Part shown: positions 15,999-25,390 of the stretch, in pieces | Layout of the letters: the number at the start of each line of letters is the position of its first letter | Position numbering within the stretch: the first letter of the stretch is position 1 | Assembly: GCA_965202955.1 (NCBI GenBank) | Contig: OZ241871.1 | Location: 2,976,001 to 3,040,000 of the forward strand | Direction of reading: 5' to 3' | From: Bin5 sp034422415 | GTDB lineage: Bacteria > Chloroflexota > Anaerolineae > Caldilineales > Caldilineaceae | Length of the DNA: 64,000 nt | Notes under the pieces: model-generated | Seen by the model: only the letters and a program-made list of their open reading frames with translations | Databases searched by the model: none | Told to the model about the DNA's origin: nothing | Made by a program: the position numbers and the translations under genes

Positions 15999-16835
15999 AT
16001 GGATTGGCACCAATCGTTGGTAAAGGTCGGCGTTTATGTTGATGCCGCCAACATCTATCGCAATGGCGGCTCCCGTATGCAGTATGATGTCTTGCGCGAA
16101 TTTGCCTGCCGGGATATGGGTGAACCGGTGCGGCTGAACGCCTATGTAACCCACGACGCTGAACGCGCCCAATGGGACATGGACTACCGTGTCGGTGCGC
16201 TGCGTTTCCATTCCGCCCTGCGAGACCTCGGATATAAGGTGATCATCAAGCGCGTGCGCTGGTACGATGACGAGGCCGGCAACCGCTACGCCAAGGCCAA
16301 CTCCGATTTGGACCTGGCAGTTGACGCCCTGCTCCAGTCCGAAAATCTCGACAGGGTGTTGATCGCAACCGGCGACGGCGATTTCGTCCAGGTGGTGCGC
16401 GCACTCCAGAACAAGGGCTGCCGCGTCGAAGTCGTCGCCTTCGACAATGTGTCGAGCAGCTTGCGCCAGGAGGTGGACCTGTTCATGTCCGGCTATCTCA
16501 TTCCAAACCTTCTGCCCGCCCATAACGACGTCGCCGATTGGGGACTGCCAGATTCCATTGTGCGCGGCTGGTGCTACTATTACAACGAGGAGAAGGGATT
16601 TGGCTACATGCGCTTTCTGACCAAAGTTTCGCCCCATCTGTGGCTGGTGGACAAGCGCAAAAGCCCGGATTCACCCTACGAAAGCGCCTTTTTTCATTTC
16701 TCAATGATGCAGGATGACTCGGTCAAGGATCACCTCCCCAGCCGCGATCACATCTTCGAGTTCCGACTCATACCCTCGGAACGGGACCAGAATGAACTGA
16801 CTGCAACCAATATCCGCATCGCCTGTTCGCTTTAG
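15999..16835 (+). CDS. NYN/LabA-like nuclease fused to a cold-shock-like domain
   Basis: Residues about 8-170 form a NYN (PIN-like) nuclease domain: VGVYVDAANIY with Asp15 and Asn18, NSDLDLAVDALL with Asp103 and Asp105, and IATGDGDFVQVVRAL with Asp126 and Asp128, the acidic cluster that binds metal. Residues about 188-278 read like a cold-shock OB domain: RGWCYYYNEEKGFGYMRF, then FFHFSM, then a Phe-Glu-Phe strand and LTATNIRI, matching the KGFGFI / FFHxS / AxNV plan. A metal-dependent RNase guided by a single-strand-binding domain is the likely activity. Length is 278 residues, with no signal peptide. It is monocistronic, divergent from dctQ, and preceded by a tandem repeat that may regulate it. 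The RNA target is unknown. Confidence 0.85.
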   Translation: MDWHQSLVKVGVYVDAANIYRNGGSRMQYDVLREFACRDMGEPVRLNAYVTHDAERAQWDMDYRVGALRFHSALRDLGYKVIIKRVRWYDDEAGNRYAKANSDLDLAVDALLQSENLDRVLIATGDGDFVQVVRALQNKGCRVEVVAFDNVSSSLRQEVDLFMSGYLIPNLLPAHNDVADWGLPDSIVRGWCYYYNEEKGFGYMRFLTKVSPHLWLVDKRKSPDSPYESAFFHFSMMQDDSVKDHLPSRDHIFEFRLIPSERDQNELTATNIRIACSL

Positions 16836-16895
16836 CTGCCGAGACCTATTTGAAGCCACACAATCGTCATCCGTCCTGATAGGAGCCTTCACCAA

Positions 16896-18530
16896 ATGCC
16901 CGCAGCAATCTCTGCTCCGCAGCCATTCGCCGTTGAGGCCGGCGCCAAGGTCCTCATGTCCGGCGGCAATGCCGTGGATGCCGCGGTCACCGCGGCGCTC
17001 GTGCAGTCGATCGTCAGCCCCCAAATGTGCGGCATCGGCGGCTACGGGGTTGTCAACCTTTACCTGGCGGCTGAGGCAGTTTCCGAAGCCGTAGACGCGC
17101 CCGCCCTGGCCGGCGCGCTGGTGCGCGACGATATGTGGGTCGACAAGCTGCTCCGCCCCAATCCGGGCGGCTGGGGCTTCTTCCTCGAGGGCAATGTAAA
17201 CGAGGCCGGTTACAGTTCAGTCTGCACGCCCGGCGCCGTCATGCTGTACGCCGCGCTGCTCGACCGCTGGGGCACGATCGAGTTCGGTCAGGCCGCAGAG
17301 CCCGCCGTCCGCATCTCCCGCGATGGATTTGTCGTCTCCGATGCCCTGGCGGTCGCCTGGAAGCGCTCCAATCAGTATTGGGAGGGCCTGAGCCTGCGTG
17401 ACTACATCCACAGCAATGCCGAGGCCCGCCGCATCTACCTGCGCGACGACGGCGAGACCTACGATACCGGCGAGACCTTGCGCAACCCGGACTACGCCTC
17501 GTCTCTGCAACATATCATCGAACACGGCAGCGAGGACTTCTACCATGGCCAGATGATGGAGCGGATGGCCGGCGACCTGGCGGCCAACGGCAGCTTCGTC
17601 ACCCGGCAGGACTTTGAACAGTACCGTCTGCGTGAAGACGCCTCAGTGCGCGGCAGCTACCGTGGCCACGCCGTCACCAGCTCCGATGCCCCCCACGGCG
17701 GGCCCACGCTCATCGCCATCCTCAACATCCTGGAGGGCTACGACCTGGCCGGCATGGGCCACAACTCGTCCGACTACATCTACACCGTCGGCCTGGCCAT
17801 GAAGGCCGCCTTCGCCGACCGCAACCCGCACCTGGCCGACACCGACTTTGAGGAAGTCCCGCTCGACTGGATGATGTCCGAGGAGCGGGCCGCCTTCTGG
17901 CGTGAGCGCATCGACGCCGGCCAACCCATCGAACCGACGCCGCCGCCGGCCGAGTCCCCCCACACGACCCACCTCTCCGTGATCGACGCGCAGGGTAACT
18001 GCGTTTCGCTGACCCATTCGCTCGGCGCCTCTTCGGGCGTCATCACGCCGGGGCTGGGCTTCATGTACAACAACTCGATGGTCAACTTCAACCCGCTGCC
18101 CGGCCATCCAAACTCGATCGCGCCCGGCAAGGGCCGCACCACCGGCATGACGCCGACGATCGTCTATCAGAGAGCCTCTGAGAACAGCGACGCTAACGCG
18201 CAGGCGCCGCTGCTCGTCCTCGGTGCGCCCGGCGCAACCCGCATCATCACATCGGTCCTGCAGGTGATCCTCAACGTCGTCGACTTCGGAATGGACATTG
18301 AACAGGCGGTCCATGCGCCCCGCTTCGACTGCCAGCTCGACGCAATCAGCTGCCAGCGGCGCATCCCCATCTGGGTGCTCGACGAGGTGAACAAGCGCTA
18401 TCCCGCCATCCACATCCCCTACAGCCACGGCGGGCTCGCCCTGGTCCATGCACTACACGTCGATCCGCAAACAGGCGCGCTCTCCGGCGCCGCCGACACC
18501 GGCAACGAAGGCATGGCAGCGGTGGTTTGA
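16896..18530 (+). CDS. Gamma-glutamyltranspeptidase family protein
   Basis: The 544-residue protein has the Ntn-hydrolase layout of gamma-glutamyltranspeptidases. The N-terminal block GAKVLMSGGNAVDAAVTAAL and CGIGGYGVV starts the large subunit. The self-cleavage site is at HTTHLSVIDAQGN with the nucleophile Thr near residue 357, and the small subunit contains NNSMVNF, GKGRTTGMTPTIV, LGAPGATRIITSVLQ and a C-terminal TGNEGMAAVV. It would hydrolyse or transfer gamma-glutamyl groups or related amides. There is no clear signal peptide, so many relatives of this type are cytoplasmic acylases rather than true periplasmic enzymes. GATAGGAG stands upstream of the ATG. Its 3' side opens into a long non-coding stretch. 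Confidence 0.9.
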   Translation: MPAAISAPQPFAVEAGAKVLMSGGNAVDAAVTAALVQSIVSPQMCGIGGYGVVNLYLAAEAVSEAVDAPALAGALVRDDMWVDKLLRPNPGGWGFFLEGNVNEAGYSSVCTPGAVMLYAALLDRWGTIEFGQAAEPAVRISRDGFVVSDALAVAWKRSNQYWEGLSLRDYIHSNAEARRIYLRDDGETYDTGETLRNPDYASSLQHIIEHGSEDFYHGQMMERMAGDLAANGSFVTRQDFEQYRLREDASVRGSYRGHAVTSSDAPHGGPTLIAILNILEGYDLAGMGHNSSDYIYTVGLAMKAAFADRNPHLADTDFEEVPLDWMMSEERAAFWRERIDAGQPIEPTPPPAESPHTTHLSVIDAQGNCVSLTHSLGASSGVITPGLGFMYNNSMVNFNPLPGHPNSIAPGKGRTTGMTPTIVYQRASENSDANAQAPLLVLGAPGATRIITSVLQVILNVVDFGMDIEQAVHAPRFDCQLDAISCQRRIPIWVLDEVNKRYPAIHIPYSHGGLALVHALHVDPQTGALSGAADTGNEGMAAVV

Positions 18531-19805
18531 CCTAGGGGAGGGTATGCACCGTCTTGAAGGTAGTGCAAGATCTCCCAGCTCGTAGAATAGGGAGAAGGAA
18601 ACACACTGTCTTGGACCAATTTATGGCGGAAAAGTCTTGGTAAGACGTTCGTAGACTTGCAAGCGATATGACCCTGAGAGAATTTGAATTTGTCAAGCTA
18701 TTGTTGTGTTGCTAACGGGATTGGGCGAGGCGGCCACTGGCATGAGCACTCGCATGTTTCAAGTATGAGGGCTGTTCTTTGCGTACCGGCTGTCCCTGGA
18801 GATACATGCTCTGTCTCCTTCCCAGTTTCAATTGCTCTTGCTCTCATTTTCGACAATGATGTAACCAAACTGCCAGTAGCTGGGACTTCAAACGCAACCG
18901 AGCGGCGTAGCCATTGACTGCTGATTTTGCAAATGCAACTGGAGCTGACCGTGTTTGCGGATAACTTGGCGGCCAATGGCAAAACGAAAGTAAGCGTCAT
19001 ATCTAAAGCATTACATTGGCTGAAATGTTGGCAGCCGTTGGCGATGCAGCCATGACTTAGGTTTCAAGGGGAACAATGGCAGCTACTGCTTCGGTCTCAC
19101 AATTCTTACAAGGAGTCGTTGACATTTGTATGAGGCAGGCAAGCTCCGCGCAACGAAAGGCGGGGAAGTGGGGGACCGGACGATATCTGGCCGTGCGCCA
19201 GGGGCATGCCGCTGCTACTGCTCCTAATGTAGATCCCAAATGAGTTCACGAACTTGCGCATATCAATGGAACGAGTGAGACGCCTCCGATTCCAGGTATC
19301 ATCCCGTCCGAAAACTCTTGGTTTCAAATCGGACGCCCATGAACTCCAGATTGTACAATAATTATCATATTATTGTGAGCAGGCGCTGTTCTGTTGCCTG
19401 AAATTTTTTTCTCGCAAACGCTCGTAGATCTCTCGTAAAACGCTCGTACGAGCGTTTACCTGTTCCCGTGCCTGGACATGCTATCTGTTCACCGCGCGCC
19501 CGGCCCGGACTTAGGTGTAACAGCACCGAAACTGACTCTTTTCAGCCGCTTTGGAACCCCGCCTTTGCACCGCATGCAGCCGGGCGCCCTCGCCTTCTCG
19601 ACACACCTTGCAATTGTCAACGAGCCCTAGTGTTCTAAACAATGCCTACATCCCCTTCAAAAGGGAAGTTACTGCTTCCATGAGAGTGCAAGAGGAAACC
19701 TGATCGACAAGACCGGATATGTGCAAGAGCGCAATCCGCGCCAACCGGCGTTGTTGGAGAAAGTGGAAGAGGAATGAGCAAATTGACAGCTTGCCCCCCC
19801 TCTCC
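18531..19805. other. Non-coding, lower-GC stretch between convergent genes
   Basis: About 1.27 kb separates the 3' ends of the transpeptidase and the aldo/keto reductase. It holds only short frames without family motifs. Composition is visibly more AT-rich than the flanks, for example around 19330-19440. A 20-bp palindrome with an extra half-site lies at 19416-19457. Since neither flanking gene starts here, the sequence may be the residue of a lost insertion; no transposase motif was recognised. Confidence 0.6.
19416..19457. promoter_or_regulatory. AAACGCTCGT palindrome plus extra half-site
   Basis: AAACGCTCGT occurs at 19416-19425 and at 19438-19447, starts 22 bp apart. The second copy abuts its exact reverse complement ACGAGCGTTT (19448-19457), making a perfect 20-bp palindrome. 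The spacing of about two helical turns looks like cooperative operator sites for a dimeric regulator. No gene starts nearby, so the regulated target, if any, is missing or unannotated. Confidence 0.6.
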
Positions 19806-20807
19806 TCATCGGTCCGGTTCGAACACCGACCCGTCCAGCACGGTCTGCAGGCCCTTCGACGCTGCGTCCAGCCGCCTCAACTCCTCTGCCGGCAGCTCCA
19901 GGCCGACCGCGCCAACCGTGTCCTCGATGTGCGCCGGCACGTCCGCGCCGGAGATAATGCACGTCACCTCCGGGTGCGAGAGTATCCACGCCTGCGAGAC
20001 CTGGCCGGGCGTCACCCCGACCCGCTCTGACACCGCGAGCACCTCCGCCACCACGTCCGCGACCCGGTCGCGCACCACGTTTTGGAAGGCGTGCCTGCGC
20101 CGCCCGCCCCACAGACTGTCCTCCTCCGGCAACGCATCGGGCCGGTAAACGCCGCTCAACAGCCCGACCGCCAGCGGACTGTATACCATCAGGCCCAGCC
20201 CCATCTCCGCCACCATCGGGAACAGCTCCCGCTCCAGGTCGCGGTTGAGCAGATTGTAGGGATTCTGCAGCGTGATCAGAGGCGCCGCGTTGAGCCGCTC
20301 CTGCAACCGCAGCGTCTGCACCACCTGCCACGCCTGGTGATTGCAGACGCCGACGTAGCGTACCTTCCCCTGCTGCACAAGGCTGTCCATGGCCCGCAGC
20401 GTCTCCTCCATCGGCGCCGTTGCGTCCGGCCCGTGGATCAGGTAGACATCGATGCGGTCGGTATTCAATCGTTTTAGTGTGCGCTCCGCCTCGCGCAGAA
20501 TGTGGTAACGGGAGAGGCCTTCGTCATTGGGGCCGTCGCCGACCGCCCCGCGCACCTTCGACGTAATGACCACCTCGTCGCGGCGGCCCTGCAGCGCTTT
20601 GCCCAGCAGCATCTCCGACGTTCCTCGCAGGCGCCGGTCATCACCCAGGCCATAGATATTGGCGCAGTCGAATAGATTTACGCCAAGATCCAGCGTGGCC
20701 GCGACCAGCTCGCGTGCCGCTTTCTCGTCGCTCTGCCCCCGCAATCCCAGCCCCAGGGCCACGCGCGAGACCTTAACGCCCGCGCTGCCGAAACTCACGT
20801 ATTGCAT
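19806..20807 (-). CDS. Aldo/keto reductase
   Basis: The 333-residue TIM-barrel oxidoreductase carries the aldo/keto reductase tetrad: Asp and Tyr in NLFDCANIYG (about residues 45-55), Lys in VVITSKVRG (about 80-88) and His in DVYLIHGPDA (about 121-130). VYSPLAVGLLSGVY and the NADPH-pocket segment ISGADVPAHIEDTVGA complete the family. It reduces sugar or other aldehydes and ketones with NADPH. It resembles the YhdN/Gpr-type general reductases. The gene stands alone on the minus strand, divergent from the decayed ABC transporter at 20960-23418, to which it may once have been linked. Confidence 0.9.
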   Translation of the reverse strand: MQYVSFGSAGVKVSRVALGLGLRGQSDEKAARELVAATLDLGVNLFDCANIYGLGDDRRLRGTSEMLLGKALQGRRDEVVITSKVRGAVGDGPNDEGLSRYHILREAERTLKRLNTDRIDVYLIHGPDATAPMEETLRAMDSLVQQGKVRYVGVCNHQAWQVVQTLRLQERLNAAPLITLQNPYNLLNRDLERELFPMVAEMGLGLMVYSPLAVGLLSGVYRPDALPEEDSLWGGRRRHAFQNVVRDRVADVVAEVLAVSERVGVTPGQVSQAWILSHPEVTCIISGADVPAHIEDTVGAVGLELPAEELRRLDAASKGLQTVLDGSVFEPDR

Positions 20808-20959
20808 CGCCCTCTCCTCGCCTTAGAAAGCCGGTCTTGTGGCTCTTCGAATGTCGTGATTGTTTACCAGGGCTTCCCTGCACCCATTGCCGCAGTATAC
20901 TGGTTCGCCGACCAGGATTCAACTGCTGGCCGCTGAAAAATAGACAGCCTATTTTTTGA

Positions 20960-21520
20960 CAGCCCAGACCATTTCCGATAGACTTCCTGCCCGGCTCCCA
21001 CGAAGTGTACAACTCCAAATCGGGTGAATGGGACTACTTCGACGTGCCCAGCCACGCGCCCTTCCACGCCTTCGGCGGCTGGGTGATCGCCGTGTCGGCA
21101 CAGGTCGACGAGCTGGCCTACGATGCCGTTTGGGGCTTCGTTACCCATCTGACCAAGCCGGAGAGCGGCTTGGCATTCGTCACCGACCTCACTGGCGCCA
21201 GCCCCTACCGCTTTAGCCAGATGGATGCGGTCGAAGAGTTTGCTACCGGCCCGTTGCAGCTGGGCGAGGATGTCGCGAAGGACTACCTCGACGCGGCCCG
21301 CGAGACCCTCGACCATCCCAACGCCGTTACCGATCAGGCTTTCGGCGGTTGGGTCCAGTATCGCGACGCGCTCGAACTGGGCGTCTCCAAGGCGCTGGCC
21401 AATGAGCTCTCGCCCCAGGATGCCCTCGACGAGGTCGCCGCTGCCTTTAACGAGATCAGCGAGCGCATGGGTGGCCTGCAGCACCAGGCCGAACTGTACG
21501 CCCGTACCCTGGGCAAGTAG
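20960..21520 (+). pseudogene. Truncated sugar ABC transporter substrate-binding protein
   Basis: An open frame from 20960 (just after a TGA at 20957-20959) carries the C-terminal part, about 186 residues, of a family-1 extracellular solute-binding protein. It has FLPGSHEVYNSKSGEWDYF, HAFGGWVIAVSAQ, a long helical stretch and the typical end DALDEVAAAFNEISERMGG. The N-terminal half with signal peptide and lipobox is gone; upstream is an AT-rich hairpin (20936-20956) and the reductase gene. Two permease genes follow directly, also damaged. I therefore call a 5'-deleted pseudogene of a sugar-binding lipoprotein. Confidence 0.8.
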
Positions 21521-21637
21521 TATCGAGGAATGAGATTCTTGCAGTGGTTAGTGGCGTGAGGGTTGCAGTCCGCGACTCCTCGCCCACTAGCCCCTGCTCT
21601 TTGCATTCTCTCCTCGCCATAACTGGACCTGCCTGTC

Positions 21638-22564
21638 ATGGCAACTGAAACGCGAACCTATCCACGCAGACGCCCTCGCTTCGAAATCCGGGACAACCTC
21701 TGGAAGTGGATTTTCCTGCTACCGGCGGTCGCAATTATCGTCATTCTGCTGGCGACCCCCGTGCTGTGGACGCTCTATGCTGCATTCACCGATCTGCATC
21801 TCTACCGCATCGGTGATATCGAAACGAAGTTCGTTGGTCTGGCCAACTTCGAAAAGCTGCTCAGCAACCGCTCCTTCTGGCGCACCGCACAGAACACTGT
21901 TGTCTTTATGCTCGGCGTTGTGCCGACTCAGTTGATCATCGGCCTGACCGTTGCTCTCTCACTCAACAACATCACTCGCGGGCAGAAACTCTTCCGCACC
22001 TGGTTCCTGATGCCCCTGATGGTCAGCCCGGTCGTCGTCTCCTTCGTCGTCGGCCGCATGCTGTTTCAGGAGGACATCGGCCCCATAAATGACATCCTGC
22101 GCAACTTCGGCTTCGAAGGCGTGCCCTGGCTGACCAGCCCCGTCTGGGCTATGGTCGCTCTCATGGTTATCGATGTGTGGCAGTGGAGCTCCTTCATGAT
22201 CCTGATGCTGCTCGCCGCGCTGCAAGGCGTCCCGCCCGACCTGCACGAGGCCGCCCGCGTAGACGGCGCAAACCAGTTGTAGGCCTTCTGGAAGATAACC
22301 GTGCCCCTCATCATGCCGATCACCATGACGGCGCTTCTCATCCGCATTATCGACGCTTTCAAAGTGGTGGAAATCATCATGGTGCTGACCGGCGGAGGTC
22401 CGGGGCAGGCCACCGAATCTGTGACGCTCGCCATCTACCGCACCGGCGTCAAAGGCGGGGACCTTGCCTTCGGCAGCAGTCAGGCCTACTTCTTGCTGAT
22501 TGTGCTGATGATCTTCGGCGGGGCCTACCTGGTTTTGACAAGACGAGCGATGGGGAAAGACTGA
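21638..22564 (+). pseudogene. ABC sugar permease 1 (MalF/UgpA-like) with internal amber codon
   Basis: The frame encodes a six-helix sugar permease beginning with a basic N-terminus (RRRPRFEIRDN) and LLPAVAIIVILLATPVLWTLY. The cytoplasmic EAA loop reads EAARVDGANQL, then TAG at 22280-22282, then AFWKITVPLIMPITM in the same frame, and the last helices run on to a TGA at 22562-22564. The family has Trp or Gln at the stop position, so one base change (CAG or TGG to TAG) explains it. The stop removes the last two helices and breaks the ATPase-docking loop, so the product should be non-functional unless read through. The downstream permease overlaps by one base (TGATG). Confidence 0.85.
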
Positions 22565-23418
22565 TGGGACTCGCCGCACAGAAACGTTTCCGCTCGACCG
22601 TCTCCTACATCATCCTGGGAATCTGGTCCTTCGTCCTCCTCTTCCCCATGTATTGGGTGATCATCACCTCATTTAAGAACCGGATCGATATGTCGATCGA
22701 GGCGACCTATCTGCCCTTTATCGACTTTCAGCCTGGGTTGCACGCCTGGCACTACCTCTTCGTCGAACGGCTCACCTGGTTCCTCGACCCGTTCATGAAC
22801 AGCGTGATCGTCGCCTTCATCTCGTCTACAGTCGCCCTCGCGATCGGCTCCAGCGCCGGCTATGCCCTGGCGCGCTTCGACTACGGCGGCCGCAACAACT
22901 CGATCGTCCTCGGCTTCATGTCCCAGCGAATGTTCCCCGGCGCGCTGTTCATCCTTGCATTTCTCGTGATGTTCCGCGAGCTGGGTCTGCTCGATACCCG
23001 CCTCTCGCTGATCATCGTCTACAGCAGCGACGCGATTCCGTTTATCGTCTGGGTGATGCGCGACTTCTTCGAGGGTCTGCCAATCGAGATCGAGGAGAGC
23101 GCCATGATCGATGGCGCCAACCGCCTCGGCGTCCTCTTTCGCATCGCCATGCCCCTGGCCGCGCCCGGCCTCGTAGCGGTCTTCGTCCTCTCCCTCATCG
23201 GCGCCTGGAACGAATACATGGTAGCCCTGACACTGACTTTCCGCGAGGCGATCACCATTCCTCTCTTCATGACCATGCAGGTCAGCCAGACCGGCTACAC
23301 CGAGTGGTGGAACATGAGCGCAATCTCACTGGTAAGCGTCATCCCCGTCGTCGCAGCCGGCATGGCGCTGGAGAATTAAATCACTGGCGGCCTCACCTTC
23401 GGCGCGCTCAAGGGTTGA
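22564..23418 (+). pseudogene. ABC sugar permease 2 (MalG/UgpE-like) with premature ochre codon
   Basis: From the ATG at 22564 the frame encodes 271 residues of a MalG-type permease: ILGIWSFVLLFPMYWVIITSFKN, a YALARFDYGGR segment, and a loop EESAMIDGANRLGVLFRIAMPLAAPG. It stops at TAA (23377-23379) after AAGMALEN. The same frame continues with ITGGLTFGALKG and TGA at 23416-23418, exactly the C-terminus expected of this family, where the stop position is normally Tyr (TAT or TAC to TAA). The truncated protein lacks only about 13 residues and might still fold, but with the damaged partners the operon looks dead. No ATPase gene is present. Confidence 0.8.
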
Positions 23419-23451
23419 TTCAACCGGCCCTCAGCGGCAAACCCGCCAACT

Positions 23452-24360
23452 CTACTTGTCCACGCGCCTCCCTCGTTTGATCAGATAACGAATCAGCCAG
23501 ATCAGTACCGCCAGCGGAATCAGCAACATGAGCAGCAGCGGCGCGAGGTATAGCAGCGCCCAGATCAGCGCGGTCATCAGACTTTGCAGCGTCTGCACCA
23601 GCGCGCGCAGCGCGTCGCGCGCCGGACCGCTTGCGCGCCAAGGCTCTTCTACGATCGGCCGGTTGATGCTGTCAGGTATTATTTCGATCCAAATCGTTGA
23701 AAGACTGATCTGATTATCGAGCAGGTTTTTGCGGCCCTGCAGCGTTTCGATCTGTTCGCGGATCGACATCAGGCTGCTGTGCACTTTCAGGATGTCCTCA
23801 ACCTTGGCGTTCGGCTTCTGCCGCACCTCAGTCAGCAGTGCCAGCAACTCGGTCTCCGTAGCGCGCAAGTTTCGCAGTTGCGCATCGAGATCGCTGTATT
23901 GGTCGGTCACGTCTTGCCGGCTGACATTCAGATAGATCACATTCGTGGCCAGCGCCTGCAACCGCGTCAATGTCTCATCCAGGCTTGCCGATGGCACGCG
24001 CATCGTCATCGAGCCCCTCAACACCTCCCCTTCGCCATCTCTGTCAGTGGAGAGATTGACGTCGGCCAGGTAACCACCCATGTCCGACGCGATCATTTCG
24101 ATGCCGTCTACCGCCTTCTCAGTGTCCGCCACGACCAGCGAGATGTTAGCGTTTGCAACGATTTTGCGCGAGTCTGCCAGGCTGCCCGCAGATTCACCGT
24201 CCGCGCCCTCCTCCATCTGATCCGGCGGGGCGGCTTCAGCGTCGGTCAGCATCAAATTGCTCGACCGCTCCATTGAGGGCATCGCCCGCGCGGCGCAGGC
24301 CGCGCAGATAACTCCAGCCAGAATTAACACGCCAAAGAAGCTCAATTGCCGCAATCGCAT
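23452..24360 (-). CDS. DUF4349 lipoprotein with coiled coil and C-terminal membrane helix
   Basis: The 302-residue protein starts with a signal peptide ending in a cysteine-rich lipobox-like VICAAC. It has the DUF4349 core: IVANANISLVVADTEKAVDGI, GGYLADVN, MTMRVPSASLDETLTRLQ and VSRQDVTDQYSDLDAQLRNL. A coiled coil follows (about residues 165-220, LLALLTEVRQ, IREQIETLQGRK), then a membrane helix near residue 270 (LIWALLYLAPLLLMLLIPL). The ATG at 24360 is chosen over the GTG three codons upstream because AAGGGG lies 8 bases before it. DUF4349 proteins are envelope proteins of unknown function; this one would span the periplasmic face with its C-terminal anchor. Confidence 0.85.
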   Translation of the reverse strand: MRLRQLSFFGVLILAGVICAACAARAMPSMERSSNLMLTDAEAAPPDQMEEGADGESAGSLADSRKIVANANISLVVADTEKAVDGIEMIASDMGGYLADVNLSTDRDGEGEVLRGSMTMRVPSASLDETLTRLQALATNVIYLNVSRQDVTDQYSDLDAQLRNLRATETELLALLTEVRQKPNAKVEDILKVHSSLMSIREQIETLQGRKNLLDNQISLSTIWIEIIPDSINRPIVEEPWRASGPARDALRALVQTLQSLMTALIWALLYLAPLLLMLLIPLAVLIWLIRYLIKRGRRVDK

Positions 24361-24421
24361 GGAAAACACCCCTTCAATCGAACAAATCGTGCGAGCTGCA
24401 TGATGCTAGGCCTCTACAAAC

Positions 24422-25300
24422 TCATCCATTGTACTTGTCAGCATGAACACCTCGTACACCAGGCTCTGCCACAAACAGCCCACCCGCGTGCGGCTGCTGC
24501 GCTTTCTCCGCTTCGCTCAGGCGGAACGAGGCTGTTGTAATGTAGAGCTGGTCTAGTCCGGGCCCGCCGAACGCGCAGGCCGTGACACCGACCGCTGGCA
24601 ACTCGATCTCCGCCATCACCGTCGCAGTGTCAGGATTCCAGCGCCGCACGCGGCTGCCTCCGTAGTGCGCCACCCACAGCATTCCCTCCTCATCGATGGT
24701 GAAGCCGTCGGCAAAGCCCATCTCATTCGGTATGTCAATGGCGACCCGCTCATTGCTGATGCCGCCCGTCTCCACATCGTAGCCGTAGGCGCGAATCGCG
24801 AAATCGAGCGAGTCGGTATAGTACATCGTGCTGGCGTCTAGGCTCCAGATAATGCCGTTCGAAATGCCAATGTCTTCGATCACCTTGTGGATACTGTGAT
24901 CCGTGTCGAGGCGGTAGACGCTGCCCTGGTCCGACTGGTCTTCGTAGGCCATCGAGCCCGCCCAGAACCGGCCGCCGGGGTCGCACTTGCCATCGTTGAA
25001 GCGGTTGCCCGGCAAATGCGCTTCCGGCTCCGCGATCATCTCCAGCGCGCCGCTGGCCGGGTCAAACGCGGCGAAGCCGTTCTGCACCGCCAGCATCAGA
25101 CCGCCGGAGACCCGCTGCACAACCGTACCCAAGTGCTGCCCCACGTCCCACTTCCGGTTCTCGCCCGTTGCCGGGTCGTAGGCGTATAGCTCGCTGGCCA
25201 TGATGTCCAGCCACCACAGCACGCCTGCGTCCGCGTCCCAAATGGGACCTTCGCCCACGAGCGAGCGCGAGTCAATAAGAAGATCAGCTGTCAGTGACAT
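24422..25300 (-). CDS. SMP-30/gluconolactonase-like lactonase
   Basis: The 292-residue six-bladed propeller has the SMP-30/regucalcin metal ligands: Glu in VGEGPIWD (about residue 18), Asn in GNRFNDGKCDPGGRFW (about 102), Asn in GISNGIIWS (about 150) and Asp in FADGFTIDEEG (about 200). These bind one divalent metal and open sugar lactones such as gluconolactone to aldonic acids. GGGGGAA precedes the ATG. It is the last of three minus-strand genes (LLM oxidoreductase, Gfo/Idh/MocA dehydrogenase, lactonase), fitting a route in which a sugar is oxidised to a lactone and hydrolysed. Confidence 0.9.
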   Translation of the reverse strand: MSLTADLLIDSRSLVGEGPIWDADAGVLWWLDIMASELYAYDPATGENRKWDVGQHLGTVVQRVSGGLMLAVQNGFAAFDPASGALEMIAEPEAHLPGNRFNDGKCDPGGRFWAGSMAYEDQSDQGSVYRLDTDHSIHKVIEDIGISNGIIWSLDASTMYYTDSLDFAIRAYGYDVETGGISNERVAIDIPNEMGFADGFTIDEEGMLWVAHYGGSRVRRWNPDTATVMAEIELPAVGVTACAFGGPGLDQLYITTASFRLSEAEKAQQPHAGGLFVAEPGVRGVHADKYNG

Positions 25301-25390
25301 GCAGTTCCCCCGTTTTTCATAGAGAAGTTTCGTTGAAGTGCTCTCTTATTCAATCCTGCTATGGGCTGATGGCACACTATAACAATCAGC

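Noticed and set aside
18684..19327. Small frames in the gap between the transpeptidase and reductase, checked as transposase or integrase remnants
   Set aside because: No DDE, HUH or tyrosine-recombinase motif and no terminal repeats were found.
20936..20956. AAAAATAG/CTATTTTT hairpin before the truncated binding protein
   Set aside because: Only 8 bp, AT-only arms apart from one pair, and probably chance in AT-rich sequence; noted as the edge of the pseudogene.
21638..23418. Possible reassigned TAG/TAA codons in the permease genes
   Set aside because: Many genes in the window end normally at TAG, TAA and TGA, so recoding is not general; two different stops are affected and the neighbouring binding protein is truncated, so decay is simpler.
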